From Raphanus sativus (taxonomy: Eukaryota > Streptophyta > Magnoliopsida > Brassicales > Brassicaceae), in assembly GCF_000801105.2 (NCBI RefSeq), contig NC_079516.1, positions 12,400,001 through 12,464,000 on the forward strand: a DNA stretch of 64,000 bases, given 5' to 3'. The position numbers and the translations under genes were made by a program. The notes beneath the pieces were generated by a model, which worked only from the letters and a program-made list of their open reading frames with translations, ran no database searches and was not told the DNA's origin. Of the stretch, positions 11,341 through 28,762 are shown in pieces. Position 1 is the first letter of the stretch, and each line of letters begins with the position of its first letter.

Positions 11341-12100
11341 TCTTCTGTTTCTTTTTTTTTGTGGTTAGGAAACTCCTCAAATTCTCTGGTTATTATATGA
11401 CCGAACAGCTGTCTTATATTTGAGTTTCCGTTTTTCAATTATTTAATTTAACTATTTCCATTTATATAGACGCGCTATTAGTTTTCTTTTTAGTTGTTTT
11501 TTGTTTGTTTTGTTTGTGTTCAAGTCGTAGTTTATTTACATGCATGAACTCCATGTAAATTTTGACCGAGGCGGTGAACTTTCCCTGTGGCTGGTGGCCA
11601 GCATTTCAATGGCTGTAATTGTTTGTCGATGGTTGCTAAACCGGTAACAAATAATGTCGGTACGATCCGGTTGGATTGTATTTTTATATGGGCCTTAGTT
11701 TGCTTCTTTTTTCTAACATAATAAAACTTTATAAATTACAAATAGAATTTCATGAATGTTATGGCCAACATAAACCAAACAGGGTCACATGAGAATGTTT
11801 TCCTACCCTTAGGGGGCCAAATGAGATTGTGAACCATAAAACTTTACTCAGAGCAATTCTTTGGGCCTTATTTAGCTTGTAGAAACATAGCCCATACTAG
11901 GCCTTTTTCATTTTTACCAACTAACGACGTGGACCAATGATATCACCGGAACTGATAGGATCTCAACACCTGCTCTATCGTCCACGAGTTTTGAATATTT
12001 AAACTCAGCCGGTTAAACTTTTTGATTTCGTCGCCACGTGTCAGTATCATGGTCACTTGTCTTTTGACTCTCCCGAAACAGAAACAATAAAATAATTAGG
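11341..12100. promoter_or_regulatory. Divergent promoter region, with G-box upstream of LNK1
   Basis: Upstream DNA of both the minus-strand gene ending its 5' side at 11340 and the plus-strand LNK1. A perfect G-box CACGTG lies at 12035-12040 within GCCACGTGTC, a site type bound by bHLH and bZIP factors such as PIFs and HY5. LNK1 is a light- and clock-regulated gene, so the element is plausible, but function is inferred. Confidence 0.45.
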
Positions 12101-12897
12101 AAGCTTTCATCGTCTCTTCTGCATAACATCTGTAGAAAGTCCCTACAAAGATTATTCGATCTAGCTTCGATGAATCGATACCATCGCTAGGAATCTGTCG
12201 TTTTCTTCTCCAATGTTAATTATTTGATCGGTGAAGCTTTTATTGGTGGGGGTAATAGTGGAAGCATCTCTTTGTACAGGTGAGAGAGTATATTTAATTG
12301 AGAGTTGAGACTCTAGTGCTTCGATCATTCTTACATTTTGGTTGAATCTACTTCGATTGGATGTTAATTTGAGTTTGTGGTTCTTAAAATGGAAACCATA
12401 AAATGAAAGAATCAATCTGGTTGAGTAAGCTAATTGTTAGGGGCAACTGTCGAAGCATATTATACACTTTGTCTACTTAGTATATGAACTTTGGAAGTCT
12501 ATATTCAAGGCTCCATTTTGTATCAATTTTTTTTTCTTTTTGCCGATTTGTTTGTGATTTTTTTCTTTTTTGATGTCTAGAAATTGTGCTATTATATCAA
12601 GAGTTTTTGCCAGCTCATGATTACTTCGTGTTATATACCAATTACTTTTGTTCAGGTTTCCAACTCTTTGTTATTCTAGTCGGCTTTGATGTTGATTCTC
12701 TAGCGTTTTCTTCTACTTGCTGACGCAGATTTTAATTTGGTAGCTGAAATATTTGTCCTATTTTTTTCAGCTAGAAGATAATATTTCGGAAGAATTATAT
12801 GGGAAACGATGATGGTATAGTGCCAGACTCGGCGTATGAGGATTGAGCAAGTTTCCAGTTCTAGTTGGTAGTAGGAAAAAAACGAAGACATGAAAAT
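12101..12897 (+). pseudogene. LNK1: Damaged 5' coding part of LNK1
   Basis: After a likely acceptor (TTTTTTTCAG ending at about 12770) the sequence encodes, in shifting frames, the expected LNK1 N-terminal motif: LEDNISEELYG, then NDDGIVPDSAYED, then a TGA, then FPVLVGSRKK, then CGAAGACATGAA. Bringing these together needs at least three single-base indels: an extra G in ATGGGAAAC, a lost base near GATTGAGCAAG, and an extra A in the 7-A run at about 12876. I found no exon encoding the expected MSDLYIHE-type start upstream. Introns and 5' UTR occupy the rest. Confidence 0.6.
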
Positions 12898-14937
12898 ATG
12901 GGTAGCGGAACAAACCACTTAAAGAGTAATACTTTTATCAAGAGGGAGGGAGATATGTCAGGAAGAAAGCCCTGTCCTGAGGAAAATGTTCAGGAGGATA
13001 CAAAGATCTCAGATCATGGTATTAATGGTGTGAATGTCAATATGGTTGAGAATTTTTGCTCTGCGGATCCTATGTTGTGTGACAGTCCCACTGCAACAAA
13101 TGATGGCGTATATTATTCCCTCAACAACACTGCGGATGCTGAAAGCAATCTCAGTTTTATGAATAATGGAGATAAAGAAAGCAATGATCTCTTCTACGGA
13201 TGGGGTGACATAGGAAATTTTGAGGATATGGACAATATGCTTAGGTAACATTTAAATATCCTCTCAACACATTGGGGGCTTATCTCTTATTGTAACACTA
13301 TACTGAGCCTTGTAGATTTTTGGATGCCATAGGAACTGTGATTCAACTTTCGGCTTGGATGGTACTAGTAATGAAGATGACTTATGCGGGTTCTCTTCTG
13401 CTCAGCCAAATGAGAATAGAGAGGCCGGGATGACAGATGATTTAAAACCAGATTCAGTGTTGGGAGATCAAAGAACCCATATGTTACAGGTTGAAGAGTT
13501 TCTGAACAATAGTGAGTCCAACTATGCTGTTGAAGATGAAAATGGGTTTACTCAAGGAAACTCTTCAGAAAATGTATATGATACAAGTTTGCTGGAGAAC
13601 GATATATTGATGCTAGATGAAGAGGTTAGTCAATATTTCAACGTAGAAATTTTTTGGCTTTCTCGGCACACGCCACCACTAATTGAATGGTATCTAGCCT
13701 TCATTGTTTACGGCATTTTATTATTTTCCGTCGACGGTGATTTTTGTTTTTTTTAAGGGCTAATGAAGTTTCTATTAGGAAAATATTCACAATGCTGAAC
13801 TCTTGATACTCTTCCCAGCAATTCATAATTGAGCAGAGCACCTTTTTTAACAGGTTAATTTTGAAAAGAAGCAGACTGATCTTCTTCATCATCCGGATTG
13901 GAAAAGTGATGGGTACTCGGAGAACAGTTTTGTTTTACAACACAGTGGAACTTCCAGTGAAAGAGTGAACACAAATCAGTATTGCCCTCCCTCCGCATTC
14001 CAACAACAAAGTGTTACATACCCACAGTTCAATAGTAAGCAGCCTTCGGATCAAGTACCAGCATGTGAAAGTAATCCCGATATCAAAGCTGAGAACAAAC
14101 CAAATACTTCATCTGCTTCAAATGAGTCATACACATCAAATCAGGCACAATCGGTCAACAGTTTACAAGGTCCAACTGTTGATGGTCGGTGTAGGAAGGG
14201 CTTTGAAAAGAGAGTTAACTTACAGCCCGGGCAAGATTTGCTTCCTTTTGCTGGAACTCCCTGTAAGACAAACCCCATGATGGTGTTTTCTGATGCTGCC
14301 CCTATCTTAAAGACCGGGCTTGAGAATGACCACAGAAAAGCTGCAGCTAAATTGGAAACATCAAACATGCAGGAGACGTCTTGTGTTAGCTCTGTAGTGG
14401 ATGACATTTCACTTGAAGCAACAAGTTTTGGCCAGCTTCAACAAGTCGTAGAACAGGTACAACTTGTTAATAGATAATAATAATTTCCTGTGAGCTCTGA
14501 AAGTGATCGGTAAAAGTTTGCTCTTCCTTTGTAACTGATATTAGTTTAAGTGTACATTTGAATACTTAGTTGATGTGAATTTGCTTACTCCAGTTGGATG
14601 TTAGGACAAAGTTTTGCATAAGAGACAGCTTATACCGACTGGCAAAAAGCGCGGAGCAGAGACATAACTGTATGAATCCAAACGGTGGAAACACACAGGT
14701 GAAAGGTGCAGGCTCGCATCAGACTGGTGAAACAGACAAGTAAGCACCAACCGCATACTTCTCCAATATATTCATCCTTGATCACCTGTTGCGTACTCAA
14801 CTTTCAGTTCTTGGAGATCCTGTCTTTGATATCTGTTCTCATCCAGGCACGTGGGATTCATGGATATTGAAACTGATACAAACCCGATAGACCGATCCAT
14901 AGCTCATTTGCTCTTTCACAGACCCTCAACAAAATGA
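12898..14937 (+). CDS. LNK1: LNK1-like circadian clock co-activator, N-terminally damaged, C-terminally shortened
   Basis: LNK1 is a nuclear co-activator recruited by RVE8/RVE4 MYB factors to afternoon and evening clock genes. From the in-frame ATG at 12898, five exons (12898-13244, 13333-13624, 13854-14456, 14594-14739, 14847-14937) splice in phase to 492 residues. Recognisable landmarks are MGSGTNHLKSNTFIKRE, FYGWGDIGNFED, SSVVDDISLEATSF, and the conserved C-terminal CIRDSLYRLAKSAEQRH and PIDRSIAHLLFHRP blocks. In Arabidopsis these C-terminal blocks lie in the RVE-interacting region. After HRPS the frame ends at TGA, so the serine/asparagine-rich tail known from Arabidopsis is missing. A shortened protein could still be made from 12898, or the locus may be a decaying duplicate. 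Confidence 0.75.
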
Positions 14938-16383
14938 ATGCCTAGGTGGAAAAATCATCTCTTATCACTTTAAATGAATTCAGTCATGGGAGCTTGATCA
15001 TTAAGTATATGGAATAGACTACTATATTTGCCTCGAGATTGTTAACCAAACAAAATAGCTTTCTTAGAAATAATAATAATAATAAAACTTACTGGATTTT
15101 GCAGAGAAGAAAGAGGAAGACGATAATGAGTATCATCTTCACAGTTCCAAATGAATGCGCTGAACTAATAGCTGCAATGGTCAAGTTCAAAAAAAGAAAT
15201 GAATGCGCTGAACTGAATCTCAATCAATTAAGATCAATGTGTAGAAATCACCAGTTCAGATAATGGTGACTATTTACATTAGACTTGTTTTTAATTTGAA
15301 TACACTGATTTGAGAAGAACTTGACAACTGCAGCTATTCGCAACTAAACCATGACTTGAACCCCTCTTAACCATCAACTGTTCTCATTTTTTCATTTTTG
15401 ACTAATCGACTGTTCTATAATGAACGACTGTTCTATAATGAACGCTGACATCATTTTAACAATTATGTCTCTGGTGGGATCACCGGGACAATATTGACTG
15501 TCTCACTCCACCCGAAATCTAATGTTCCTCCAGTCTGTGAAACAAAATAAAACAACCCATCCTTTGTAAGTTTAACAAAAACAATAAAAAATTAAAGTTA
15601 ATTAGAAGTAAGAAAAAAACTAATCCTAAATTCAGCTGAAATTTAACGGAAATAAAAATCAATGAAGCTATATCAAATTTGAAGGTGATATTAATTCAAA
15701 ACAGTAAATTTTTTTACTAAAAATGAAAATATGAAAATAATGGTTTTAGATCATAATTTTGGACCGAAAATATATTCTAAATTCAGCTGCATTAATTCAG
15801 ATAGTAATGGTAAAATTAAATATTATCTAATGGTAAAAGTTTTTACCTAATCATGAATCATGTTCTCTATTTATCAAACTTTCTAAGATACTGCAACATT
15901 CTACCTTCCATAGCTGTTTTTGAACTTAAATCTTAAGCTCCGCCGACTTTATAGTCTTGATAAGCTTATGAAGTTAAAAGGAAACACACAAATGCAATCT
16001 TTCAACACCTGCTTTAGTATGATAACTTTTATTTTAAGAAAACAATATAAGAAAAATCCGAAAGGGTTGAGAACCAACGTACAATATTTTTTTGCGAAGC
16101 ACTTATAAACGAACTCATCTGATAATGGCGTGGGGTTTTTAACAATAAAAGTAAGTTTGGGCTGATATGTTGGACCTCGATAATTGAATTGATTGTCACC
16201 GAATAAAGGACCCTAACAGCCATGATTCTCAAAATTATTAACTTATACACCAAGCAGGGTGTCTTAAAAGAATGGAAGATGACACAGTTTATAAACATCA
16301 TGTGAAGCTTCTACATTCTATTATTCTGTAAAAATATCGGAATTATAATGCAGCCACTAATACGTATTTCAGCATCTGGAATA
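14938..16383. other. LNK1 3' flank and gene-poor DNA before the assembly gap
   Basis: AT-rich sequence. It contains an 18-bp tandem duplication (ACTGTTCTATAATGAACG, about 15408-15443) and one isolated exon-like piece on the minus strand at 15463-15534. The PI4-kinase N-terminal exons expected here were not found. Confidence 0.45.
15463..15534 (-). pseudogene. Isolated terminal-exon-like fragment
   Basis: Following a good acceptor (TTTCACAG), the minus strand reads TGGTLDFGWSETVNIVPVIP and then PET with a TAA stop, 24 codons in all. The composition is protein-like, but no matching upstream exon is visible and I do not recognise the family. It may be the last exon of a gene otherwise lost from between LNK1 and PI4KB1. 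Confidence 0.25.
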
Positions 16384-16483
16384 NNNNNNNNNNNNNNNNN
16401 NNNNNNNNNNNNNNNNNNNNNNNNNNNNNNNNNNNNNNNNNNNNNNNNNNNNNNNNNNNNNNNNNNNNNNNNNNNNNNNNNNN
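16384..16483. other. Assembly gap (100 N)
   Basis: Exactly 100 consecutive N, the conventional size for a gap of unknown length. The N-terminal exons of the PI4-kinase gene probably belong in it. Open frames reported across it are meaningless. Confidence 0.99.
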
Positions 16484-21392
<4,909 letters not shown>

Positions 21393-22480
21393 TGGAACAG
21401 TTCCATTAGCTAGGGAAAACCAACATAATAAGGGTTAACCTCAAAACATACATTTGTATGTTGGGTTCAAAAACGGGCTAGAAACCATGCGTCGTTTTGA
21501 GGAAACCCTTTTTCGCATATAGCAAAGGCAGAAGAAAGAGAAAAAAAGCCTTTCACCTGAAGAGAAGCGAGATCAGCGTGAGTGGGAGAAGAAACCAGTC
21601 ACACACTTAGAGAGTTTGTGTACAGAAAGATTTTATCTTTTTTCTTGATTGTTTTTATCTTTTACATTGCTTACTACTTGCAGGAGGGAGGGAAAAGAAA
21701 GAAGGCAAATGCCTTAATTTTCTTCCCTCTTCTCAAAACAAAACCCTTTTATAGAGATGATGACAACTGATGATGTGATATTATTGTATAAATCGTGTAT
21801 TATCTTTTGTTGCATTAGAATCTGAGCCAAAAAAAAGAAAAACTGTGGAACATATTAAACATTCGTTTGAAGTTGTGTATTTTCCATGGATTCTTCCCTT
21901 AAAAAATGGTAATGTCACTAATCAAAGGATCATACAAGATTAAAGTCAACGATTACATTTTTAAAAAGACATAATACAGGGGTAACAAAAGTTAGCAGAA
22001 GTAAACTATCAAAGCGGCATGGGGCAACTTCTGTAGGCCAGGTTTTAAAGCTGTTATTTCCTTCACTTCACGTTGATCATAGATTACAAGAAGCAGTCGA
22101 GCTTCTCAAGGATGGGATTTTCATTTGGTGACAGATTCAGACAAAAAGTAGTGTTGGATTTGCTTTCATATCCTTTACAAGCTACATTGGCTAGGTAACA
22201 TATCCTACATTGCCTTGAGTTTTGAGCTCTGAGCTTGTGGTGATTTTGAGTTACATCTGATGCAGCCCTGAAGCTAAGCCTGCCGTGGAAGACAAGCTTC
22301 ATGAAGTAGCGTCCAGCCTCATAGCTGCTTATGACAAGGCTAATCCTCCTGATCAGGCTCCGGCCATTTTGGGCTTGATCCGATTCGTTACTAGGGAAAC
22401 ATGATAAAACTGAGTTTGGAGCTGAGAGGTGGGGACTAAAGTGAAGCTATAACCACATAAAACAGAGAGAATCTGAAAAC
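21393..22480. other. PI4K 3' flank and unassigned DNA upstream of PSAN
   Basis: The first part is probably the PI4K 3' UTR and flank. The remainder holds an isolated exon-like frame on the plus strand at 22266-22404 and otherwise nothing I can name. Confidence 0.4.
22266..22404 (+). pseudogene. Isolated exon-like fragment, family unknown
   Basis: After an acceptor-like CTGATGCAG, the plus strand encodes PEAKPAVEDKLHEVASSLIA followed by about 25 more residues and a TGA. The composition is that of a folded helical protein, yet no companion exon is visible on the 5' side. It may be a gene remnant lying between PI4KB1 and PSAN, where Arabidopsis has other genes. Confidence 0.25.
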
Positions 22481-22519
22481 TTGAAAGCGTTTAAAAACTT
22501 TTTGCCAATTAGGACTGAT

Positions 22520-22600
22520 GGGGAAATCTCACCTTATCCACACTCACCAACCACAATCCCGTTATTACATTCACACTTCCACGTCATCATCATCCTAATC
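22520..22600 (+). promoter_or_regulatory. Light-type promoter motifs upstream of PSAN
   Basis: Within 170 bp of the PSAN ATG lie CTTATCC (the inverse of the GATAAG I-box) at about 22533 and an ACGT core in CCACGTCATC at about 22579. Such motifs are common in photosynthesis gene promoters. Activity is inferred. Confidence 0.35.
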
Positions 22601-22690
22601 CCCTTCCTTCATTCAGTCACCAATCAAAAAGACAAAAACCCAAAAGCTCTTTTGACTTTCTGAAGAAGCAACAGAGAGAGAGATCTCTAA

Positions 22691-23394
22691 ATGGCGGCCA
22701 TGAACTCGAGTGTTCTCACCTGCAGCTACGCAATCTCTGGCGCTAGCTCAGTAGAGCTAAACCAGAAAGTGGGTTTGGTGAACTCATCGTCGGTTGGGTT
22801 TGGTCATAAGAAACAGACGGTTCCTGTGATCAAAGCAGCTCAACAAGTTGGTGGTGATGATGATGTTAATGGAAGAAGATCCGCCATGGTGTTCTTAGCT
22901 GCTACACTCTTCTCCACTGCTGCTGTGTCTGCTTCTGCTAATGCTAGCGTCTTCGATGAGTACCTTGAGAAGAGCAAAGCCAACAAAGTAAAGTCTTGAA
23001 TCTTGTTTGAGATCTTTAAATAAACATTATACGCAAAGTAAATGACCTTTTGTTGTAATTATGATTGATAGGAACTGAATGATAAGAAGAGATTGGCAAC
23101 AAGCGGAGCAAACTTTGCGAGAGCATTCACTGTCCAGTTCGGAAGCTGCAAGTTCCCTGAGAATTTCACTGGTTGCCAAGATCTTGCCAAGCAAAAGGTT
23201 TTATATTCCTAAAACTCAACCTTTGTTTTTTTCTTCTTTCGGAGATAGTTGATTGAGTAGATCATGATGTTCTTCTTTGTGTGTGTGTTTTTTTGTATTT
23301 GCAGAAAGTGCCATTTATCTCAGAAGATTTGGCGTTGGAATGCGAAGGCAAAGACAAGTTCAAGTGTGGTTCCAATGTTTTCTGGAAATGGTGA
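22691..23394 (+). CDS. PSAN: Photosystem I reaction centre subunit N (PsaN)
   Basis: Lumenal PSI subunit that assists plastocyanin docking and electron donation. Three exons (22691-22987, 23072-23197, 23305-23394) join in phase 0 to 170 residues. Residues 1-60 are a serine-rich chloroplast transit peptide. GRRSAMVFLAATLF (about 61-74), with its twin arginine and hydrophobic core, is the thylakoid-transfer signal, ending in an ASANA-type cleavage site. The mature part (about 86-170) begins SVFDEYLEKSKANKE and has four cysteines (GSCKFPENFTGC and ECEGKDKFKC), ending NVFWKW. Mature size of about 85 residues equals the known PsaN. The ATG lies in CTAAATGGCGGCC, and no upstream in-frame start is sensible. 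Intact. Confidence 0.95.
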
Positions 23395-23704
23395 TCATGT
23401 TCTGTTTTGTCCTTTTAATCCATTCTTGTATAAACTGATCTATCTATCAAAGTTCTCATATCCATTTGAATCTATCACTGTAATTATCTTCACCATAAAA
23501 CTTCACTCAAGTTCATCATCTTAGACGAAGAGAAAAAGTGGCAATACTCAAACAAGTGACTCAACTCATACTCGACGCTACAAAATAAACGAATTAAATT
23601 TCCTAAAAGAAGAAAAAGAGAGACGATGATAACGAGGAGTTACGACAATACAAGACTGTGTGTGTTTAACGTACAAAAAGAGTCTTTTTTTTTTTCCTTC
23701 TAAC
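23395..23704. other. Convergent 3' flanks of PSAN and PMT26
   Basis: Short intergenic stretch between two converging genes, holding both 3' UTRs. No further gene seen. Confidence 0.5.
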
Positions 23705-26661
23705 TCAATCCGCGATAGCATAAGTGAGAGTCTCTACATCTTTGGGTCGCCAAATTGACTTCTGAACAGAAAGCAAACCTTCTTTTTCCTTTGAGAAAGT
23801 CATACGCACTTCCCATTTCATCGCTTTCACCATTGCTTCCACTTCTTGTATCGTCTCCGCATCGTCCCTCACTATCAGTTTCCCTTCCGGTCTCAACACC
23901 CTATCCACTTCCGCCACAACCGCCGTCAGATTGCACCTGTAGAAACATACACAAGAGTTAAGTTTAGTTATATCAAATGTTTCTAGAAACAGAGACTAGA
24001 AAAAGACAACAGACAGACGCACCTTTGTTTGAGTTTGGAGAAAAGATGGTCGGCGTGAAGAAGATCGTATGATCTCGGGTAAGTACTGAAAGATTCACAC
24101 CAATCGTGGTAGATACCGAAGAGTCCTCGCTCATAGATTATTGCTAGCGTGTCTGGTGAATCTATCGGAACCACATTCATCACCCACACTTTCATTTCTC
24201 TTAGAGCCGCTGCAAATCTGCAAAAGTGAACCAAACACACAAACGTCGTTAAAGTTGGCAATCACCTTCATGTTCTCTCTTCTTCTGTTTTTTTTTACTT
24301 ACCCTCCATAAACGGCTTTCATGTCCATGACATTTCTAACAGTTCCCCAGTTGATTCCTAAACCTTTAAGGTACGATTTGGTCACTACACGTTTCCAGTG
24401 CTCATAATCAGCGGTGAAATCCTCTGGTGCTGCTTTTCCATATACTCCCGTCTGGGAACTCGATAACCAGTACGGTGGTTTATCTAATCTCCCTGGCCAT
24501 TGCTCCGGCCACTGAGACCCACGTTGCGTTTTGTCTTCTGGTGCGGTGTGCATGCATGCTTGAAGTGGGACTTTCCTGTTAAAATCCATACCCAAGAATC
24601 ATGTATATGATGATGATAAAACGTAAAATGGCTTGAGTATCAAGCACAATACCAAAACAGTTATAATCATACCAAGATGCATTTGGGTCATCAGAGTTGG
24701 CACAAATTGGAGGATCTTGTTTTGATCTGCTTGTGTAGCATTCATTTGAAGTAGGCTTTTTGTAAGTAGCTACACCAACATTGTTGATCTTGTCCTTGTT
24801 AATCGATATGAGTTCCCAACACATTTTCTTTGTGAGTTCACTCATAGCTGCAAAATTCGCCAACATGAGTCAGGTGTGAGAAGAGGATGTTCTAGAGCAA
24901 TTATATACGGAGGATCACGTTTTCTTTTACAACCTTTCCAAATTTCAACGTCTTCCGTCTTCTTCTGATAAACAGGAGTAGCAGACCACACAAAGAAGCC
25001 TCCAGGTCTCAATACACGGTTTAGCTCCAGAAGGAGTTTTCCACCTGTCCATGTATAGTGCATACAAGCATCAGAAAGATAACAAAGAGTTTGACACAGC
25101 TATAGCGGTTATGCTACTTACCTTCTATGTGCCATGGCACTCTACATCGAGCACAGTGAACAATGTCGAACACTCTGCCAGGGAAAGGTAGCCTTGTAGT
25201 GCCCATCACTGCGGAAATGGCAGGAATGCCTCTCTCAAGAGCAAACTGCACTTGAGCTTCATGTTCATCTTTAGGCGCAAGGGACATCGTGATCACGTCT
25301 CTGTCGAAGAGGAAACCTCCAAAGCTTGCAACACCGCATCCAACATCCAATACCACACGCGAGCGTTTACCCCACGCGATATCAGAGACAGACTGTAAAA
25401 GCAGATTTTTCATCAAAATAGGAACTTCATAAGCAGAAATACTACCATTTGAAGTAATCAAAGTACAATTCAGATCTTCTAACAAAAGAACCAACCTCCT
25501 GTATGAAATCGATGTAATGAAGAGCACCATGCTTGAATTGGGTTCCTCCTCCTGGAAAAGTTAGATACTCACCGGTCACTTTAACCCAATTTTGATGGCC
25601 CTTATACTCAGCAAGCTTGGTATGAGGGACGTTGGTGTACCAGATCTGCATAAACCATAATATTATAGTATTAGCATTTTTTTAACATATACATATAAAT
25701 GATAGAGTGAAGAAAGTCAACAGACCTTTTCTCGACTTTTAGGCCACTCAATTGGCCGCTTGTATCCTTCAGGCAAAGGAACGAGACAGGTGGGCGGGCT
25801 GTCTGGACAATGCCTCTCACGATGCTCATAATGTTTAGTACTCTTAAGACTCCTAATGGCTTGCACGTTATCAAGACAAGGAATGTAATCCGGTCCGGCA
25901 GTAGTATTGCAGACCTTCCATTCGAAATCAATTTGATCACCAGAACTCTTCTGAGCTTCTTTCTCCTTTTTGGACTCTGTTGCTTGAGTTGGAAACGAAC
26001 CATTCTGTGCAACTGTTTCATTCACTAGCTCTAACTGCGCCCCACCTGAGGTCTCGTTTTTAGGCTGACTCTCTTGCTCCACCACACTTGTCTTGGTGTT
26101 TTCCTTGTCAGGCTTTGTTTCATCACCTTCATTGCCTGTTTTGGTTTCTTTATCATCGTCACTGGACTTCTTCTCACTTTCATCACCCTCGAATTTCGTT
26201 TGGTTCTCCCCATCCTCACCGGACTCATTGTCCTCCGTCTCAGGCTTAGTCTGCTTTTCAGTAGAGTCAGAATTTTCTTCATTCAAATCTTTCTTCTCAT
26301 CCGGATCACTTCCATCATCCTTTTTATTTTCCCCACCTTCGGTCTCACCAGATGAACTAGACTCTTCTTTAGTCTTCTCTTCCTTCTCCTCTTCCTTGCT
26401 TGAGCTCTCTCCGTTTGGTGTTTTACCAGTTGCCTCTTCAGGCTTCTGGCCATTACCTTCCTCCGCAGGTGGAGTCATCTGGTTCTTCATCCCATCTTTG
26501 TTGTCAAGATTAACACTCTGATCAGGTCCAAGAGAGGATGACGTCATCATCCAGAGACCGACTAAACACAGAGCCACAAACACAACTATAGTCACCGTTG
26601 AGCAATATCCTGACGAAGAAGGCCTCCTGTTGTCAATCCTAGTGTACCTTGGTTGCGCCAT
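23705..26661 (-). CDS. PMT26: Golgi type II membrane methyltransferase, DUF248 family (PMT26 orthologue)
   Basis: Putative pectin/wall-polysaccharide methyltransferase of the QUA2-like (DUF248) family, Golgi-resident. Eight exons on the minus strand: 26661-25726, 25645-25496, 25392-25122, 25044-24934, 24847-24673, 24575-24303, 24217-24023 and 23936-23705, all in phase, giving 780 residues. The start is ATG at 26661 ([16 protein letters not shown]), not the TTG three codons upstream. A membrane anchor lies at about 22-42 ([18 protein letters not shown]), then a very acidic Glu/Lys/Ser-rich stem to about 200. SAM motif I is [16 protein letters not shown] (about 376-391), followed by [20 protein letters not shown] and [17 protein letters not shown]. 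The second Rossmann-like half has [18 protein letters not shown] and [19 protein letters not shown]. Intact. Matches At5g64030 by product and order. Confidence 0.93.
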
Positions 26662-27330
26662 CACTCCCAAATCAAATCAAACAACAGACGATTACAAAAA
26701 CGTGTACACACGCACGCCTACACAAAGATACATAAAACAAGGAAAAACAGATGTTAGGCCAAGCAATCAAATCGTATTTTTCTCCGAGATGCAATCAATC
26801 AATCAATCAATCAGCTCGATCATAGGTGAGGCCTTGCTCATAAGATGGATAACAAAGGTAATGGTCAACAGATCTGCTTTAAAACCCTAGCGATTTACAG
26901 TTTAAACCAGATACAAAGACAAACAAACGAGACTAATCGAGTGGTGGCTAGTGACAATCCATATGATACACAATCAACAAACGAAGCTGCGAGCGCAAAT
27001 CGCCGTCAATAGAAAACCTCACGAGCAACAACAAGTAAAAACAGTAGATCCGCAACAGATCTAGGTAGTTTAACCATTTCTCTACATCACCATCACTAAG
27101 GAACATATACGAAACGAAAATCGCAGTTCGAGAGAAGAGTATAGAGGAATGTGCATATGGCTTACCTGACGCAGGCGAGAAGCGATACGAGAAGGCGAGA
27201 GAGAAGGGAAGGAATCTGAAATCGGAAAGTTCGAGCTGCTATGGAGCCATTTTCTCCGTCACTTTCTCTGAGAAAATTCGAATGGGGTGTGGCACGGGAT
27301 AAGTGAGAGAGGTCTGAGATTGCGAGATAA
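26662..27330 (-). promoter_or_regulatory. PMT26 5' UTR with probable leader intron
   Basis: On the minus strand CGCCTGCGTCAG|GTAAGCCATATG at about 27166 looks like a donor, so the leader is probably split, with the intron ending a little upstream of the ATG at 26661. A (CAAT)n-like run, ATCAATCAATCAATCAATCA, lies at about 26793. No coding gene seen. Confidence 0.4.
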
Positions 27331-28240
27331 ATGTGTATATATTGGTTTAATTATTAAATGAGCGAATGTATTTATTATTAATTAATTTTTAATTTAAAGC
27401 TAATTCATCAGTAAGCGGAGAGAAAAGAGGGAACTACGGAGCTGGCGTGAATCTAGTGGTCCAAAATTTTATAAAATATCTTATTAAGATTATTTATGGT
27501 TAGGTTAAGTCTATAGTTTAGTCAATTGCTTTAGATTTTAACCCATGTTTTTTTGTTTGTTAATTAGAATTAGAATTATATATCATCATGATATGAAAGT
27601 TGTTGAGGAGTGGTTACTTATGTAGCATGATTTTAGCTAAAAGCAAAATCACACTTTTTGAAAACTTTACTCACTCTCTCATTTAGCTAAAGGACGTAAT
27701 AAGCTCTTTACCTAGGGAGTGATCCCTTCAATGTCAGTCCAACGATGTCCAAAGTTATTTTTCACTTAGCTTGTTTAATATAGTAAAGCCCATGAAAATC
27801 TCATATGCCCAGTGGAGGAGTATCCACGTCTTTGCCCTTTTTATATGTAAAGCCCATGAAAGGCATGTGCTCTGTATTATATTACTATCTTTTCACTTAG
27901 AGAAAATACTAATTATGAAAAATCTTTTGTCAACTAGTACTAAAAGAAAAAAAGAGAGAGAGAGACGTCTAATTTACCATTAGGCATAGAAACGAGTCTA
28001 TTAACGACGAGATTATAAACAACAAAATAATACTACAGTATTAGTTAATCAATATGAGTGTTTGTCGTATCTCGTGGATCTTAATATGAGGCCACACTTT
28101 AGGAAAGTGAACCATGAACCAATGTGGGTCGAAAATTAATAAAATACAGGAATGTAAAATAACTTGTACTAGTAATTACGTCATTAAAGAATTTAATGGT
28201 AGCTAATTGTGTGTTTAACGAAACAAAAAGAGAAAGGAAT
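27331..28240. other. Intergenic DNA between PMT26 and TBL14
   Basis: AT-rich sequence with short chance frames. AAAGCCCATGAAA occurs twice, at about 27785 and 27850. It contains the presumed promoters of the two divergent genes. No gene or clear element ends seen. Confidence 0.4.
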
Positions 28241-28289
28241 CACCACACTACTACAAATGGATAATTGTTTATTGACAACGAACATTTGA

Positions 28290-28762
28290 AAGATCCAAAT
28301 TCGATTTATAAACTGCTCTCGCTCTCTCTCTCCAGATCTAAGAGGTTTCACACTGCCCTCGCTCCTGGAAGATCCGATCATCATCAATCAATCGATTTAT
28401 TCTCTGTTTTTCCTGGTAAAGAATCTATCTTTCACGAGCTCGATGAAACCGTTTCTTGTGTTTCACTGTTCTGGTGGTTTCTATAGAGTAGGTGAAGAAG
28501 ACATCAACTTGTTAGCTGAAATTGTGAGAGTTTGGGATTAGGATATTGAGAGCTTCTCTGTATCATTTGATCGTTCAAATGTGTTTTGGTTTTGCTTTTG
28601 AATATGATTCAATGCCTGACTAAGATATTGTTATAGGTATTTGGCGCTGACTCTTCTCTTATCTTCAAGGACCTTTGGAACTTCAACAACAGAGCAAGGA
28701 GGAGCTTTCTTTGTTTTTTTAAAGAGTTGGATGTTGTTATCTCTGGCATTCATTGTAACAAG
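28290..28762 (+). promoter_or_regulatory. TBL14 5' UTR with probable leader intron
   Basis: A CT-rich leader (CTCTCGCTCTCTCTCTC at about 28317) is followed by TTTTCCTG|GTAAAGAATC at about 28414 as a possible donor and TTGTTATAG|GTATTTGG at about 28638 as a possible acceptor, suggesting a leader intron before the ATG at 28763. Confidence 0.35.

Noticed and set aside
26074..26521. Plus-strand serine/leucine-rich frames of 93 and 142 codons
   Set aside because: Antisense of the acidic stem of PMT26.
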